A stretch of 64,000 bases of DNA from Streptomyces sp. AJS327. GTDB lineage: Bacteria; Actinomycetota; Actinomycetes; Streptomycetales; Streptomycetaceae. Location of the stretch: positions 806,001 through 870,000 of the forward strand of contig NZ_SKBR01000003.1 in assembly GCF_013450295.1 (NCBI RefSeq), given 5' to 3'. Made by a program: the position numbers and the translations under genes. Positions within the stretch are counted from its first letter, which is position 1. The number at the start of each line of letters is the position of its first letter. Below the pieces are notes generated by a model. That model did no database searches. It was not told the origin of the DNA and saw nothing but the letters and a program-made list of their open reading frames with translations. This document shows positions 34,799-41,813 of this stretch, piece after piece.

Positions 34799-36292
34799 AT
34801 GCCCGCTTCGACGCGCCCCGTCGACTCCGATCCCCCCGAGAATCCCGAGCACCCGGAGAAGGGGACGTCTCGGCCAGGGCCGCACGGCGCACTGGACCGG
34901 TTCTTCCGCATTTCGGAGCGCGGCTCCAGCGTGGGACGCGAACTCAGGGGCGGGCTCGCCACCTTCTTCGCGATGGCATACATCATCGTGCTGAACCCGA
35001 TCATTCTGGGCGCCGGAACCGACAAGTACGGCCACCAGCTCGACAACGCCCAACTGGTCACCGCCACCGCGCTGATCGCGGGACTCACCACCGTGCTGAT
35101 GGGTGTGATCGGCAACGTCCCGATCGCCCTCGCCGCCGGCCTCGGGATCAACGCCGTCGTCTCCCTCCAGCTCGCACCGCAGATGAGCTGGCCGGACGCG
35201 ATGGGCATGGTGGTGCTCGCGGGCGTCGTGCTGATGATCCTGGTGGCCTCCGGTCTCCGGCAGCGGGTGATGGACGCGATCCCCAACGGCATGCGCCGCT
35301 CCATCGCCATCGGCATCGGGCTGTTCATCGTCCTCATCGGCCTCGTGGACTCCGGTTTCGTCACCCGCAACCCGGACGCCGCGCACACCACGGTGCCGCT
35401 CGGCCTCGGCCAGGGCGGGCAGCTCCAGGGCTGGCCGGTGCTGGTCTTCGTGATCGGGATGGCCCTGATGTTCGTCCTGCTGGTCCGGAAGGCCAAGGGC
35501 GCCATCCTGATCGGCATCGTCACCATGACGGTCGTCGCGATCGTGATCAACGCGCTGGCCGACATCCCGGACGAGGCGTGGGGCCTCGCCGTCCCGCAGC
35601 TCCCCGACTCGGTCGTCGGCAGCCCGGACTTCGGGCTGATCGGGGAGATGAGCCTGTTCGGCGGCTTCAGCGAGGTCGGCGTCCTCACCGGCTGCCTGTT
35701 CGTCTTCACCGTGCTGCTGTCCGGCTTCTTCGACGCGATGGGGACGATCATCGGCGTCGGCGAGGAGTCCCGGCTCACCGACGAGAACGGTCAACTGCCC
35801 GGCATGGGCCGCATCCTGATGGTGGACGGGATCGGCGTCGCCGGGGGCGGCTTCGGCTCCTGCTCCGCGAACACCTGCTTCGTGGAGTCGACCGCCGGCG
35901 TCGGCGAGGGCGCCCGTACCGGCCTCGCCAACCTGCTCACCGGCGGGCTCTTCCTGCTCGCGCTGATCTTCACGCCGCTCGCCACCGTGGTGCCCTCGCA
36001 GGCCGCCACCCCGGCGCTGGTCGTCGTCGGCTTCCTGATCATGTCGTCCAACGTGCGCGGCATCGACTGGGCCGACCCCACCATCGCCATCCCGGCGTTC
36101 CTCACGCTGATCTCGATGCCGTTCACCTACAGCATCACCAACGGAATCGGCCTCGGCGTCCTCGCCTTCATCGTGCTGCGCGCCGCCACCGGACGGTTCC
36201 GCGAGGTGCCGTGGCTGCTCAACGCCGTCGGTCTCTGCTTCCTGGTCTACTTCCTGCTGGACCCGATCGAGCAGATCCTGGGCGTCAAGTAA
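34799..36292 (+). CDS. NCS2-family purine permease (AzgA/GhxP-like)
   Basis: A 497-residue transporter with about 12-14 membrane segments. Family motifs include LATFFAMAYIIVLNP near the start, LAAGLGINAVVSLQLAP, and the substrate-site region FFDAMGTIIGVGEES and GGGFGSCSANTCFVEST. Members of this branch take up hypoxanthine, guanine or adenine with protons. The first 40 residues are a soluble Pro/Glu-rich leader. The ATG at 34799 follows GAGGT; the frame is open further upstream but not conserved-looking. A strong hairpin follows. Confidence 0.93.
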   Translation: MPASTRPVDSDPPENPEHPEKGTSRPGPHGALDRFFRISERGSSVGRELRGGLATFFAMAYIIVLNPIILGAGTDKYGHQLDNAQLVTATALIAGLTTVLMGVIGNVPIALAAGLGINAVVSLQLAPQMSWPDAMGMVVLAGVVLMILVASGLRQRVMDAIPNGMRRSIAIGIGLFIVLIGLVDSGFVTRNPDAAHTTVPLGLGQGGQLQGWPVLVFVIGMALMFVLLVRKAKGAILIGIVTMTVVAIVINALADIPDEAWGLAVPQLPDSVVGSPDFGLIGEMSLFGGFSEVGVLTGCLFVFTVLLSGFFDAMGTIIGVGEESRLTDENGQLPGMGRILMVDGIGVAGGGFGSCSANTCFVESTAGVGEGARTGLANLLTGGLFLLALIFTPLATVVPSQAATPALVVVGFLIMSSNVRGIDWADPTIAIPAFLTLISMPFTYSITNGIGLGVLAFIVLRAATGRFREVPWLLNAVGLCFLVYFLLDPIEQILGVK

Positions 36293-36398
36293 CCCGAACT
36301 GGTCCGCGCCGGGCGGAAGGCACCCGAGGTGCCCCTCCGTGCCTGCCGCCGCCATCGGGCGCCGCCCCGGTCACCGGCGCCGCCGCCCGTCGGATCCG

Positions 36399-36435
36399 CT
36401 GAGCCGGGCCATCCCCTCCGGATGGCCCGGCTCAG
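36399..36435. terminator. 16-bp terminator hairpin after the NCS2 permease
   Basis: CTGAGCCGGGCCATCC (36399-36414), loop CCTCC and GGATGGCCCGGCTCAG (36420-36435) form a perfect 16-bp stem between the permease and the convergent RHH gene. It can act in both directions. Confidence 0.75.
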
Positions 36436-36550
36436 CCCGTTCCCGGCCCGGCTCCGCGTTCGCCACCGTTTCCACTCCGGGGAGCTTCCCGTGGACCGGG
36501 TCCGGGGGAGCGGCGGGCGCTACGGCCGGGTGGACGACGAGCGGGACGGT

Positions 36551-36784
36551 TCAGGCCGTGTGACGATGAGTACGGGCCGAACTTCCGTAGAAGCGGTCCG
36601 TCTCATCGACCGCCGCCGTGAACCGTTCGTCGAAGTCATCGCGGACGAGCGCCCGGACGACGTAGTCCCGCACGCTCATTCCCCGCTTGGCGGCGTGCCG
36701 GTGGAGACTGTCGAACAGCTCACCGTCTATCCGCAGGCTCAGCACCTTCGAGGGCGACGAGGATTCCGAGGACATGCGTTCCAC
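36551..36784 (-). CDS. Ribbon-helix-helix DNA-binding protein
   Basis: A 77-residue protein with the RHH pattern: a beta strand (KVLSLRIDGELFDSLHRHAA) followed by helices RGMSVRDYVVRALVRDDFDE. It is like MetJ/CopG/antitoxin proteins that dimerise on short operators. No toxin-like partner is adjacent. The GTG at 36784 has GGGGACA upstream; the ATG at 36775 (MSSESS) is an alternative. Its promoter region is shared with the divergent MarR gene. Confidence 0.75.
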   Translation of the reverse strand: MERMSSESSSPSKVLSLRIDGELFDSLHRHAAKRGMSVRDYVVRALVRDDFDERFTAAVDETDRFYGSSARTHRHTA

Positions 36785-36924
36785 TGTCCCCGTAGGCTCC
36801 GGTGCCGGTCGTCGGTTTCCCGTTCGCTCTCACTCGTACGTGTGAGAACGGGCGGAAGCGCCCCCTCGTACCGGCCTGCCGCGCTGGTTACCGGGCCGTC
36901 GACCCGCGGAGTGGTATTTAGGTG

Positions 36925-36940
36925 GAGTAATGAGTTACTC
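36925..36940. promoter_or_regulatory. Palindrome directly upstream of the marR gene
   Basis: GAGTAA (36925-36930), TGAG, TTACTC (36935-36940) is a perfect inverted repeat ending two bases before the ATG at 36943. It is AT-rich for this genome. Its position over the translation start region suggests an autoregulatory MarR site. Confidence 0.55.
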
Positions 36941-36942
36941 TA

Positions 36943-37560
36943 ATGAACATGCCGGAACACTCCCGTCCCCAGCACCAGGGCGACACCGCGCACCACTCCG
37001 AAGGCCCGGGCGCCCCGGCCGTCCAGCCGCTGTCGCCCGCGGGCACTCCGGCCGCCTCGGGCCCCCCGGGGGCCCCGGCCGCCGATCCCAGCGGAGCCGG
37101 TGACGCCAACGGGACGGGCGGTCCGGCGGCGATGGGCGACTCGGCCGACGAGATCGCGGTCAACGCCCTGCGCTCGTCCGTGATGCGGCTGTCCCGGCGC
37201 CTGAAGCACCAGCGCGTCGACGAGTCGCTGAGCCCGACGGAGATGTCGGTTCTCGGCACCCTCGCCCGCTGCGGCAGCGCGACGCCGAGCGAACTCGCCC
37301 GGCGGGAACACGTCCAGCCGCCGTCGATGACCCGCATCGTGGCGATGCTGGAGGCCAAGGGACTGGTTCGGCTGGATCCCCACCCGGAGGACCGCCGGCA
37401 GAAGGTGGTCACCCAGACCGAACAGGCCGAGTCCATGCTCGTCGCGGCCCGCCGCAAGCGGAACGCCTGGCTGGCGGAGCTGGTCGGACAGCTGGACGAG
37501 GAGGACTGGGCCCGGCTCCGGGACGCCGCGCCGGTACTGGAGAAGCTGGCGCACCAGTAG
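36943..37560 (+). CDS. MarR-family regulator
   Basis: A 205-residue MarR protein. The winged HTH spans about residues 95-165 (LSPTEMSVLGTLARCGSATP, SELARREHVQPPSMTRIVAM, HPEDRRQKVV). Residues 10-65 are a Pro/Gly/Ala-rich extension not typical of the family. It is followed on the same strand by an MFS gene, the usual arrangement for an efflux pump and its repressor. The ATG at 36943 is used; an in-frame ATG lies two codons later. Confidence 0.9.
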   Translation: MNMPEHSRPQHQGDTAHHSEGPGAPAVQPLSPAGTPAASGPPGAPAADPSGAGDANGTGGPAAMGDSADEIAVNALRSSVMRLSRRLKHQRVDESLSPTEMSVLGTLARCGSATPSELARREHVQPPSMTRIVAMLEAKGLVRLDPHPEDRRQKVVTQTEQAESMLVAARRKRNAWLAELVGQLDEEDWARLRDAAPVLEKLAHQ

Positions 37561-37606
37561 CGGCCGCAGGGCGACGGACCGGCCCCGGAGCGGGGTCGAC
37601 GAGTAC

Positions 37607-37633
37607 CGAACCCAGCGAACCCAGCGAACCCAG
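37607..37633. repeat. 9-bp tandem repeat between marR and the MFS gene
   Basis: Three exact copies of CGAACCCAG, followed by degenerate CGAGTAG and CGAACG units. Confidence 0.85.
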
Positions 37634-37730
37634 CGAGTAGCGAACGCGCGGGACGGCGAACACCCGAGAACCAGCGAAGACAGCGGAGACGAAGCGCGCG
37701 GAGCGCGGTAGAGCAGGAGGCGAAGCGCCC

Positions 37731-39701
37731 TTGAGTACGGGCCACGGAGCAGATTCCGCACCCGGACCAGAGAGCACCACACCACACCACGACGGCACCC
37801 GGCGTGACCGGCGGCGGCGGTTCCGCCCCACGCGCCGCGGCCACTCTTCCGGCCAGACCCCCGATTCCTCGGGCAAGCGGGTCCGGCCCGGTGCGACGCC
37901 GCCCGGCGGCGGCGCGAACCCCCCGGCCAGCGAGCCGCGGGCGTCCATGTTCAGCTCCCTGCGGATCCGGAACTACCGGCTGTTCGCGATGGGACAGGCC
38001 GTCTCCAACACCGGTACCTGGATGCAGCGCATCGCCCAGGACTGGCTGGTGCACAGCCTCACCGGATCGGCGACGGCGGTGGGGATCACCACCGCCCTCC
38101 AGTTCCTCCCGATGCTTCTCTTCGGGCTGTACGGCGGGGTCATCGCGGACCGCTGCGACAAGCGGAAGCTGCTGCTCGGCACCCAGGCCGTGATGGGGCT
38201 GACCGGTCTCGGGCTGGCCGCCCTGACGCTCAGCGGGCAGGTGCACGTCTGGCACGTCTACGCGCTCGCCTTCGTCCTCGGACTCGTCACCGTGCTGGAC
38301 AACCCGACGCGGCAGTCCTTCGTGTCGGAGATGGTCGGACCCGATCAGATACGCAACGCGGTCTCGCTCAACTCGGCCAACTTCCAGAGCGCCCGGCTGG
38401 TGGGTCCCGCCATCGCCGGGGTGCTGATATCGGCGGTCGGCAGCGGCTGGGCCTTCCTGTTCAACGGCCTCTCCTTCATCGCCCCGCTCACCGGGCTGCT
38501 CATGATGCGCACCGCGGAGCTGCATGAGACCACCCGCGCCCCCCGCGCCAAGGGACAGCTCCGCGAGGGGCTGAGCTACGTACGGGAGCAGCCGGCGCTG
38601 CTCTGGCCCATCGTGCTCGTCGGCTTCGTCGGCACCTTCGGCTTCAACTTCCCGATCTGGCTGACGGCGTTCACCGAGGGCGTCTTCGACGAGGGCGCCG
38701 GGACGTACGGGCTGCTCAACACCCTGATGGCGGTCGGATCGGTCGCCGGGGCGCTGCTCGCGGCGCGGCGCGGCTCCGCCCGGATGTGGCTGATGGCGGG
38801 CGCGGCGGTGGCGTTCGGCCTGCTGGAGATGGCCGCGGCCCTCGCCCCGTCCTTCTGGGTGTTCGCCGCGCTGATGGCTCCCATCGGGATCATGGGACTC
38901 ACCTTCAACGTGACCGCCAACACCACCGTTCAGCTGGCCTGTGACCCGGTGATGCGCGGCCGCGTGATGAGCCTCTACATGATGGTCTTCGTCGGTGGTA
39001 CGCCCATCGGTGGCCCGTTGATGGGCTGGATCACCGACGCGTACGGGCCGCGCGCCGGATTCGTCTGCGGCGGGCTGATCTCCGCGGTGACCGCCGTCGC
39101 CGTCGGGCTGGTGCTGGCCCGGGTCGCGGGACTGCGGCTCCGGTTCGAACCGCGGCGCGGACACCTGCCGGTGCGGCTGGTTCCGGTGGCGGGCGGCGTA
39201 CCCGCGCCGGAGGCCCGGGCCGCGCTCGCCCCGGCCCTGTCCGAGCGGACCACTCCGCTCACCGGCACCCCGGAAGCGGCCACGAAGCGATCCGGTACGG
39301 ACGTGGCGCAGCCCGCCGTGGTCACCGGGGCGTCCCGGGTGGTCGCCAGGGCGCCCGGAGCGGCCACCGGCACCCCCGGGGCGGTCACCGCCGGGACTCC
39401 CCGAAGTCCAGGAACCGCCGCGGCCGCCGGACACCCCGGGACCGCCGGATCCTCCGGAGACACCGGAGCCACCGGGAACGCCGGAGACACCGGAGCCACC
39501 GGATCTCCCGGGATCACCGGTTCCAGCGGTGAGACCACGGTCGCGGCCCCGTCCGGCGACCGCGCCGAGCGGCAGCCGGAGACGGCCACGGGCGAGCGCG
39601 CCAGCGGCAGGGGCCGGTCACGGGCCGCCGCCGCTCCGACCGGCGCGGCGCGCCCCCGGGTACGGACGGGAGCCGCCGCCACCCCCGGCCCCCACGGATA
39701 G
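37731..39701 (+). CDS. MFS exporter with collagen-like C-terminal tail
   Basis: A 656-residue MFS transporter of the DHA3/enterobactin-exporter type (SLRIRNYRLFAMGQAVSNTG, TWMQRIAQDWLVHSLT, YGGVIADRCDKRKLLLG). The 12-helix core ends near residue 465. The last 190 residues are low-complexity, including a Gly-X-Y stretch (GDTGATGNAGDTGATGSPG) like bacterial collagen. The first 65 residues are a charged, Pro-rich cytoplasmic leader. The start is a TTG at 37731 with AGGAGG ten bases before it. Probably controlled by the MarR gene upstream; the substrate is unknown. Confidence 0.88.
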   Translation: MSTGHGADSAPGPESTTPHHDGTRRDRRRRFRPTRRGHSSGQTPDSSGKRVRPGATPPGGGANPPASEPRASMFSSLRIRNYRLFAMGQAVSNTGTWMQRIAQDWLVHSLTGSATAVGITTALQFLPMLLFGLYGGVIADRCDKRKLLLGTQAVMGLTGLGLAALTLSGQVHVWHVYALAFVLGLVTVLDNPTRQSFVSEMVGPDQIRNAVSLNSANFQSARLVGPAIAGVLISAVGSGWAFLFNGLSFIAPLTGLLMMRTAELHETTRAPRAKGQLREGLSYVREQPALLWPIVLVGFVGTFGFNFPIWLTAFTEGVFDEGAGTYGLLNTLMAVGSVAGALLAARRGSARMWLMAGAAVAFGLLEMAAALAPSFWVFAALMAPIGIMGLTFNVTANTTVQLACDPVMRGRVMSLYMMVFVGGTPIGGPLMGWITDAYGPRAGFVCGGLISAVTAVAVGLVLARVAGLRLRFEPRRGHLPVRLVPVAGGVPAPEARAALAPALSERTTPLTGTPEAATKRSGTDVAQPAVVTGASRVVARAPGAATGTPGAVTAGTPRSPGTAAAAGHPGTAGSSGDTGATGNAGDTGATGSPGITGSSGETTVAAPSGDRAERQPETATGERASGRGRSRAAAAPTGAARPRVRTGAAATPGPHG

Positions 39702-39718
39702 CGCGGGCCCCGCCCCTC

Positions 39719-39768
39719 CACCCGTCGGTCCACCCGTCGGTCCACCCGTCGGTCCGCCCGTCGGTCCG
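39719..39768. repeat. 12-bp tandem repeat downstream of the MFS gene
   Basis: Four copies of CCACCCGTCGGT (the fourth with one change, CCGCCCGTCGGT) lie between the MFS stop and the cyclic-phosphodiesterase gene. Confidence 0.85.
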
Positions 39769-39909
39769 GGCGCGGCGGGGAGGCGGCCGGGCCGACCTGC
39801 TGGCCGCCGCCGCGCGCGGAGAGCGGCGGGAGCAGGCGGGAGCAGGCGGGGGAGTGGACGGGCGGGAGCGGGCGGCGGGAGTGGCGGACCGGTGCGGGAG
39901 GCTGTGCCC

Positions 39910-40503
39910 ATGAGACTCTTCGCCGCGCTGCTCCCGCCGCCCGCCGTCACCGAGCAACTAGCCGCCGGGGTACGCGAGTTGCGGCGTCTCCCGGAGGCGG
40001 ACCGGCTGCGCTGGACCGAGCGCTCCGGCTGGCACGTCACCCTCGCCTTCTACGGGGACGTGCCGGAGGCCACGCTGCCACGGATCGAGGAGGGCCTGGC
40101 CCGCGCCGCCTCCGGCTGCGCCCCGCTGGAGCTGCGGATCGTGGGCGGCGGCCGGTTCGGCTACCGCGCGCTGTGGGCCGGGGTGCGCGGCGAGCACCGC
40201 TCCACACTCAGCGAACTGCGGCGGCTCGCCGCCGAGTCCAGCGCGGTGGGGCGTCACGCGGGGCTGGAGACGGAGGACCTGGAACACCGTCCGTACCGCC
40301 CGCATTTGACGCTCGGGCTGACCGGCCGCGCCCATCCGCCGGCCGACCTCCCGGCGTTCGTCACCGCGCTGGCGGCGTTCCGCTCCCCGCCCTGGACGGC
40401 CGACGAGCTGGCCCTCGTCCGCAGCCACCCTCCGACCAGCGGCGTCCTCCGGGAGCGTCCCCGCTACGAGACGCTCACCACCTGGCCCCTCACCCCCGCC
40501 TGA
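39910..40503 (+). CDS. thpR: RNA 2',3'-cyclic phosphodiesterase (LigT/ThpR)
   Basis: A 197-residue 2H phosphoesterase. The two catalytic HxTx motifs are His42-Val-Thr44 (GWHVTLAFYG) and His132-Leu-Thr134 (RPHLTLGL). The N-terminus MRLFAALLPPP and overall length match bacterial ThpR, which opens 2',3'-cyclic phosphates on RNA ends and can ligate tRNA halves in vitro. The start is the ATG at 39910. It converges with the FBP gene. Confidence 0.93.
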   Translation: MRLFAALLPPPAVTEQLAAGVRELRRLPEADRLRWTERSGWHVTLAFYGDVPEATLPRIEEGLARAASGCAPLELRIVGGGRFGYRALWAGVRGEHRSTLSELRRLAAESSAVGRHAGLETEDLEHRPYRPHLTLGLTGRAHPPADLPAFVTALAAFRSPPWTADELALVRSHPPTSGVLRERPRYETLTTWPLTPA

Positions 40504-40606
40504 GCCGCCACCCCGCCGCCCCGCCGACCTTCCCCAGCACCCGGCCGCCCCGCCCCGGTCTCCCCAACGACCCGCCAACGCCCCCTCCCCGCCCGGCGGG
40601 TGGTGG

Positions 40607-41104
40607 TCAGGGGGTGGTGGTGACCTTGGTGAGGAAGGTGGCGAGGTTCGTCGTGGTGCGCTCGATCTTCTGCTCCAGGGTGAGCGTCTCGTGGAGCCGG
40701 GCGCCGACGCCCGGGTTCCGCAGACCGCGGACGTACAGGGAGCAGGCGAGGTCGCCGCAGAGGTAGACGCCGACCGAGTCGCCCTGCCGCCCGGCCTTCC
40801 CCGCGCGGGGCGCGACCATCAGCGAGACGCCACCCGGATGAGTGGTGAGGCACAGCGAGCACATGCCGCGCCGGGTCTGCCAGGAGGTGGGGGCGGGGGA
40901 GCGCAGCGCGAGGGCGGTGGGGCGGCCGTCCCACTCGGTGACGAGGTAGGCCCGCTGGGGGGCCTGGGGGTCGCGCCAGCCGAGGTAGTCCAGGTCGGTC
41001 CAGGGTTGTTCGGCCAGGTCGCGTGGGACGGGGAGCCGCTTCGCCTCGCCCTTTGTGCGGTTGACGAACGCGGCCCGGATCTCCGGTTCACTCAGCGGTC
41101 TCAT
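40607..41104 (-). CDS. FBP/EF-G-binding treble-clef zinc-finger protein
   Basis: A 165-residue protein with the FBP C-terminal treble-clef zinc finger: Cys82 and Cys85 (GMCSLCLTTH) and Cys116 and Cys121 (YLCGDLACSLYVRG). The family is related to FusB-type proteins that bind elongation factor G and can rescue fusidic-acid-stalled ribosomes; many actinobacterial members are untested. The ATG at 41104 lies exactly 7 bases after a TAGCGT box, which suggests a leaderless mRNA. A palindrome shared with the divergent tetR gene covers its promoter. Confidence 0.88.
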   Translation of the reverse strand: MRPLSEPEIRAAFVNRTKGEAKRLPVPRDLAEQPWTDLDYLGWRDPQAPQRAYLVTEWDGRPTALALRSPAPTSWQTRRGMCSLCLTTHPGGVSLMVAPRAGKAGRQGDSVGVYLCGDLACSLYVRGLRNPGVGARLHETLTLEQKIERTTTNLATFLTKVTTTP

Positions 41105-41118
41105 ACGACGCACGCTAA

Positions 41119-41149
41119 TTTGCCTAATGGTTTTAGGCAAACGCATAAT
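41119..41149. promoter_or_regulatory. Shared TetR operator and divergent promoters
   Basis: TTTGCCTAA (41119-41127), TGGTT, TTAGGCAAA (41133-41141) is a perfect 9-bp inverted repeat. On the plus strand TTGCCT (41120-41125) and CATAAT (41144-41149) form an 18-bp-spaced promoter for tetR. On the minus strand TTGCCT within the right arm and TAGCGT, 17 bp apart, lead straight to the FBP start codon. The operator overlaps both -35 elements. Confidence 0.75.
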
Positions 41150-41176
41150 CTCCTCAGGCTGACGGGAGGAGACGTG

Positions 41177-41752
41177 ATGGCGCGGGTGGGACTGAGCACG
41201 GAACGCCTGGTCGCGGCGGGAGCGGAGCTGGCGGACGAGGTCGGCTTCGACGGGGTGACGGTCTCGGTGCTGGCCCGGCGGTTCGGGGTCCGCGCCGCGA
41301 GCCTCTACTCGCACGTCCGGAACTCCGAGGACCTGCGGACCCGGATCGCGCTGCGCGCGCTGGAGGAACTGGCCGACCGGGGCGCCTCGGCGCTGGCCGG
41401 GCGGGCCGGGAAGGACGCGCTGGCCGCGCTGGCCAACGTCTACCGCGACTACGCGCGGGAGCACCCCGGCCGCTACGCCGCCGCCCAGCTACGGCTCGAT
41501 CCGGCCACCGCCGCCGCGAGCGCGGGCCCCCGGAACGCCGAGCTGGCGCGGGCGGTGCTGCGCGGCTACGAGCTGGCGGAGCCCGACCGCACCCACGCGG
41601 TGCGGCTGCTCGGCAGCGTCTTCCACGGCTACGTCAGCCTGGAGCTGGGGGGTGGTTTCAGTCACAGCGCGCCCGACAGCGAGGAGACCTGGACGCGGAT
41701 CGTGGACGCGCTCGACGCGCTGCTGCGCGCCTGGCCCCCCGCCCCCGGCTGA
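41177..41752 (+). CDS. TetR-family regulator divergent from the FBP gene
   Basis: A 191-residue regulator. The HTH (VTVSVLARRFGVRAASLYSHV) lies at about residues 27-47. The C-terminal part resembles the TetR_C WHG-type domain (GYVSLELGGGFSHSAPDSEE). The ATG at 41177 follows GGGAGGAG; a GTG one codon earlier is possible. It likely represses itself and the divergent FBP gene through the shared palindrome. Confidence 0.9.
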   Translation: MARVGLSTERLVAAGAELADEVGFDGVTVSVLARRFGVRAASLYSHVRNSEDLRTRIALRALEELADRGASALAGRAGKDALAALANVYRDYAREHPGRYAAAQLRLDPATAAASAGPRNAELARAVLRGYELAEPDRTHAVRLLGSVFHGYVSLELGGGFSHSAPDSEETWTRIVDALDALLRAWPPAPG

Positions 41753-41813
41753 TCCGCGAGCGGGCCGGGGCGGGAGGGCGTGCCCGAGGTGGGGCCCTGG
41801 GCGCGGGCGAGGG

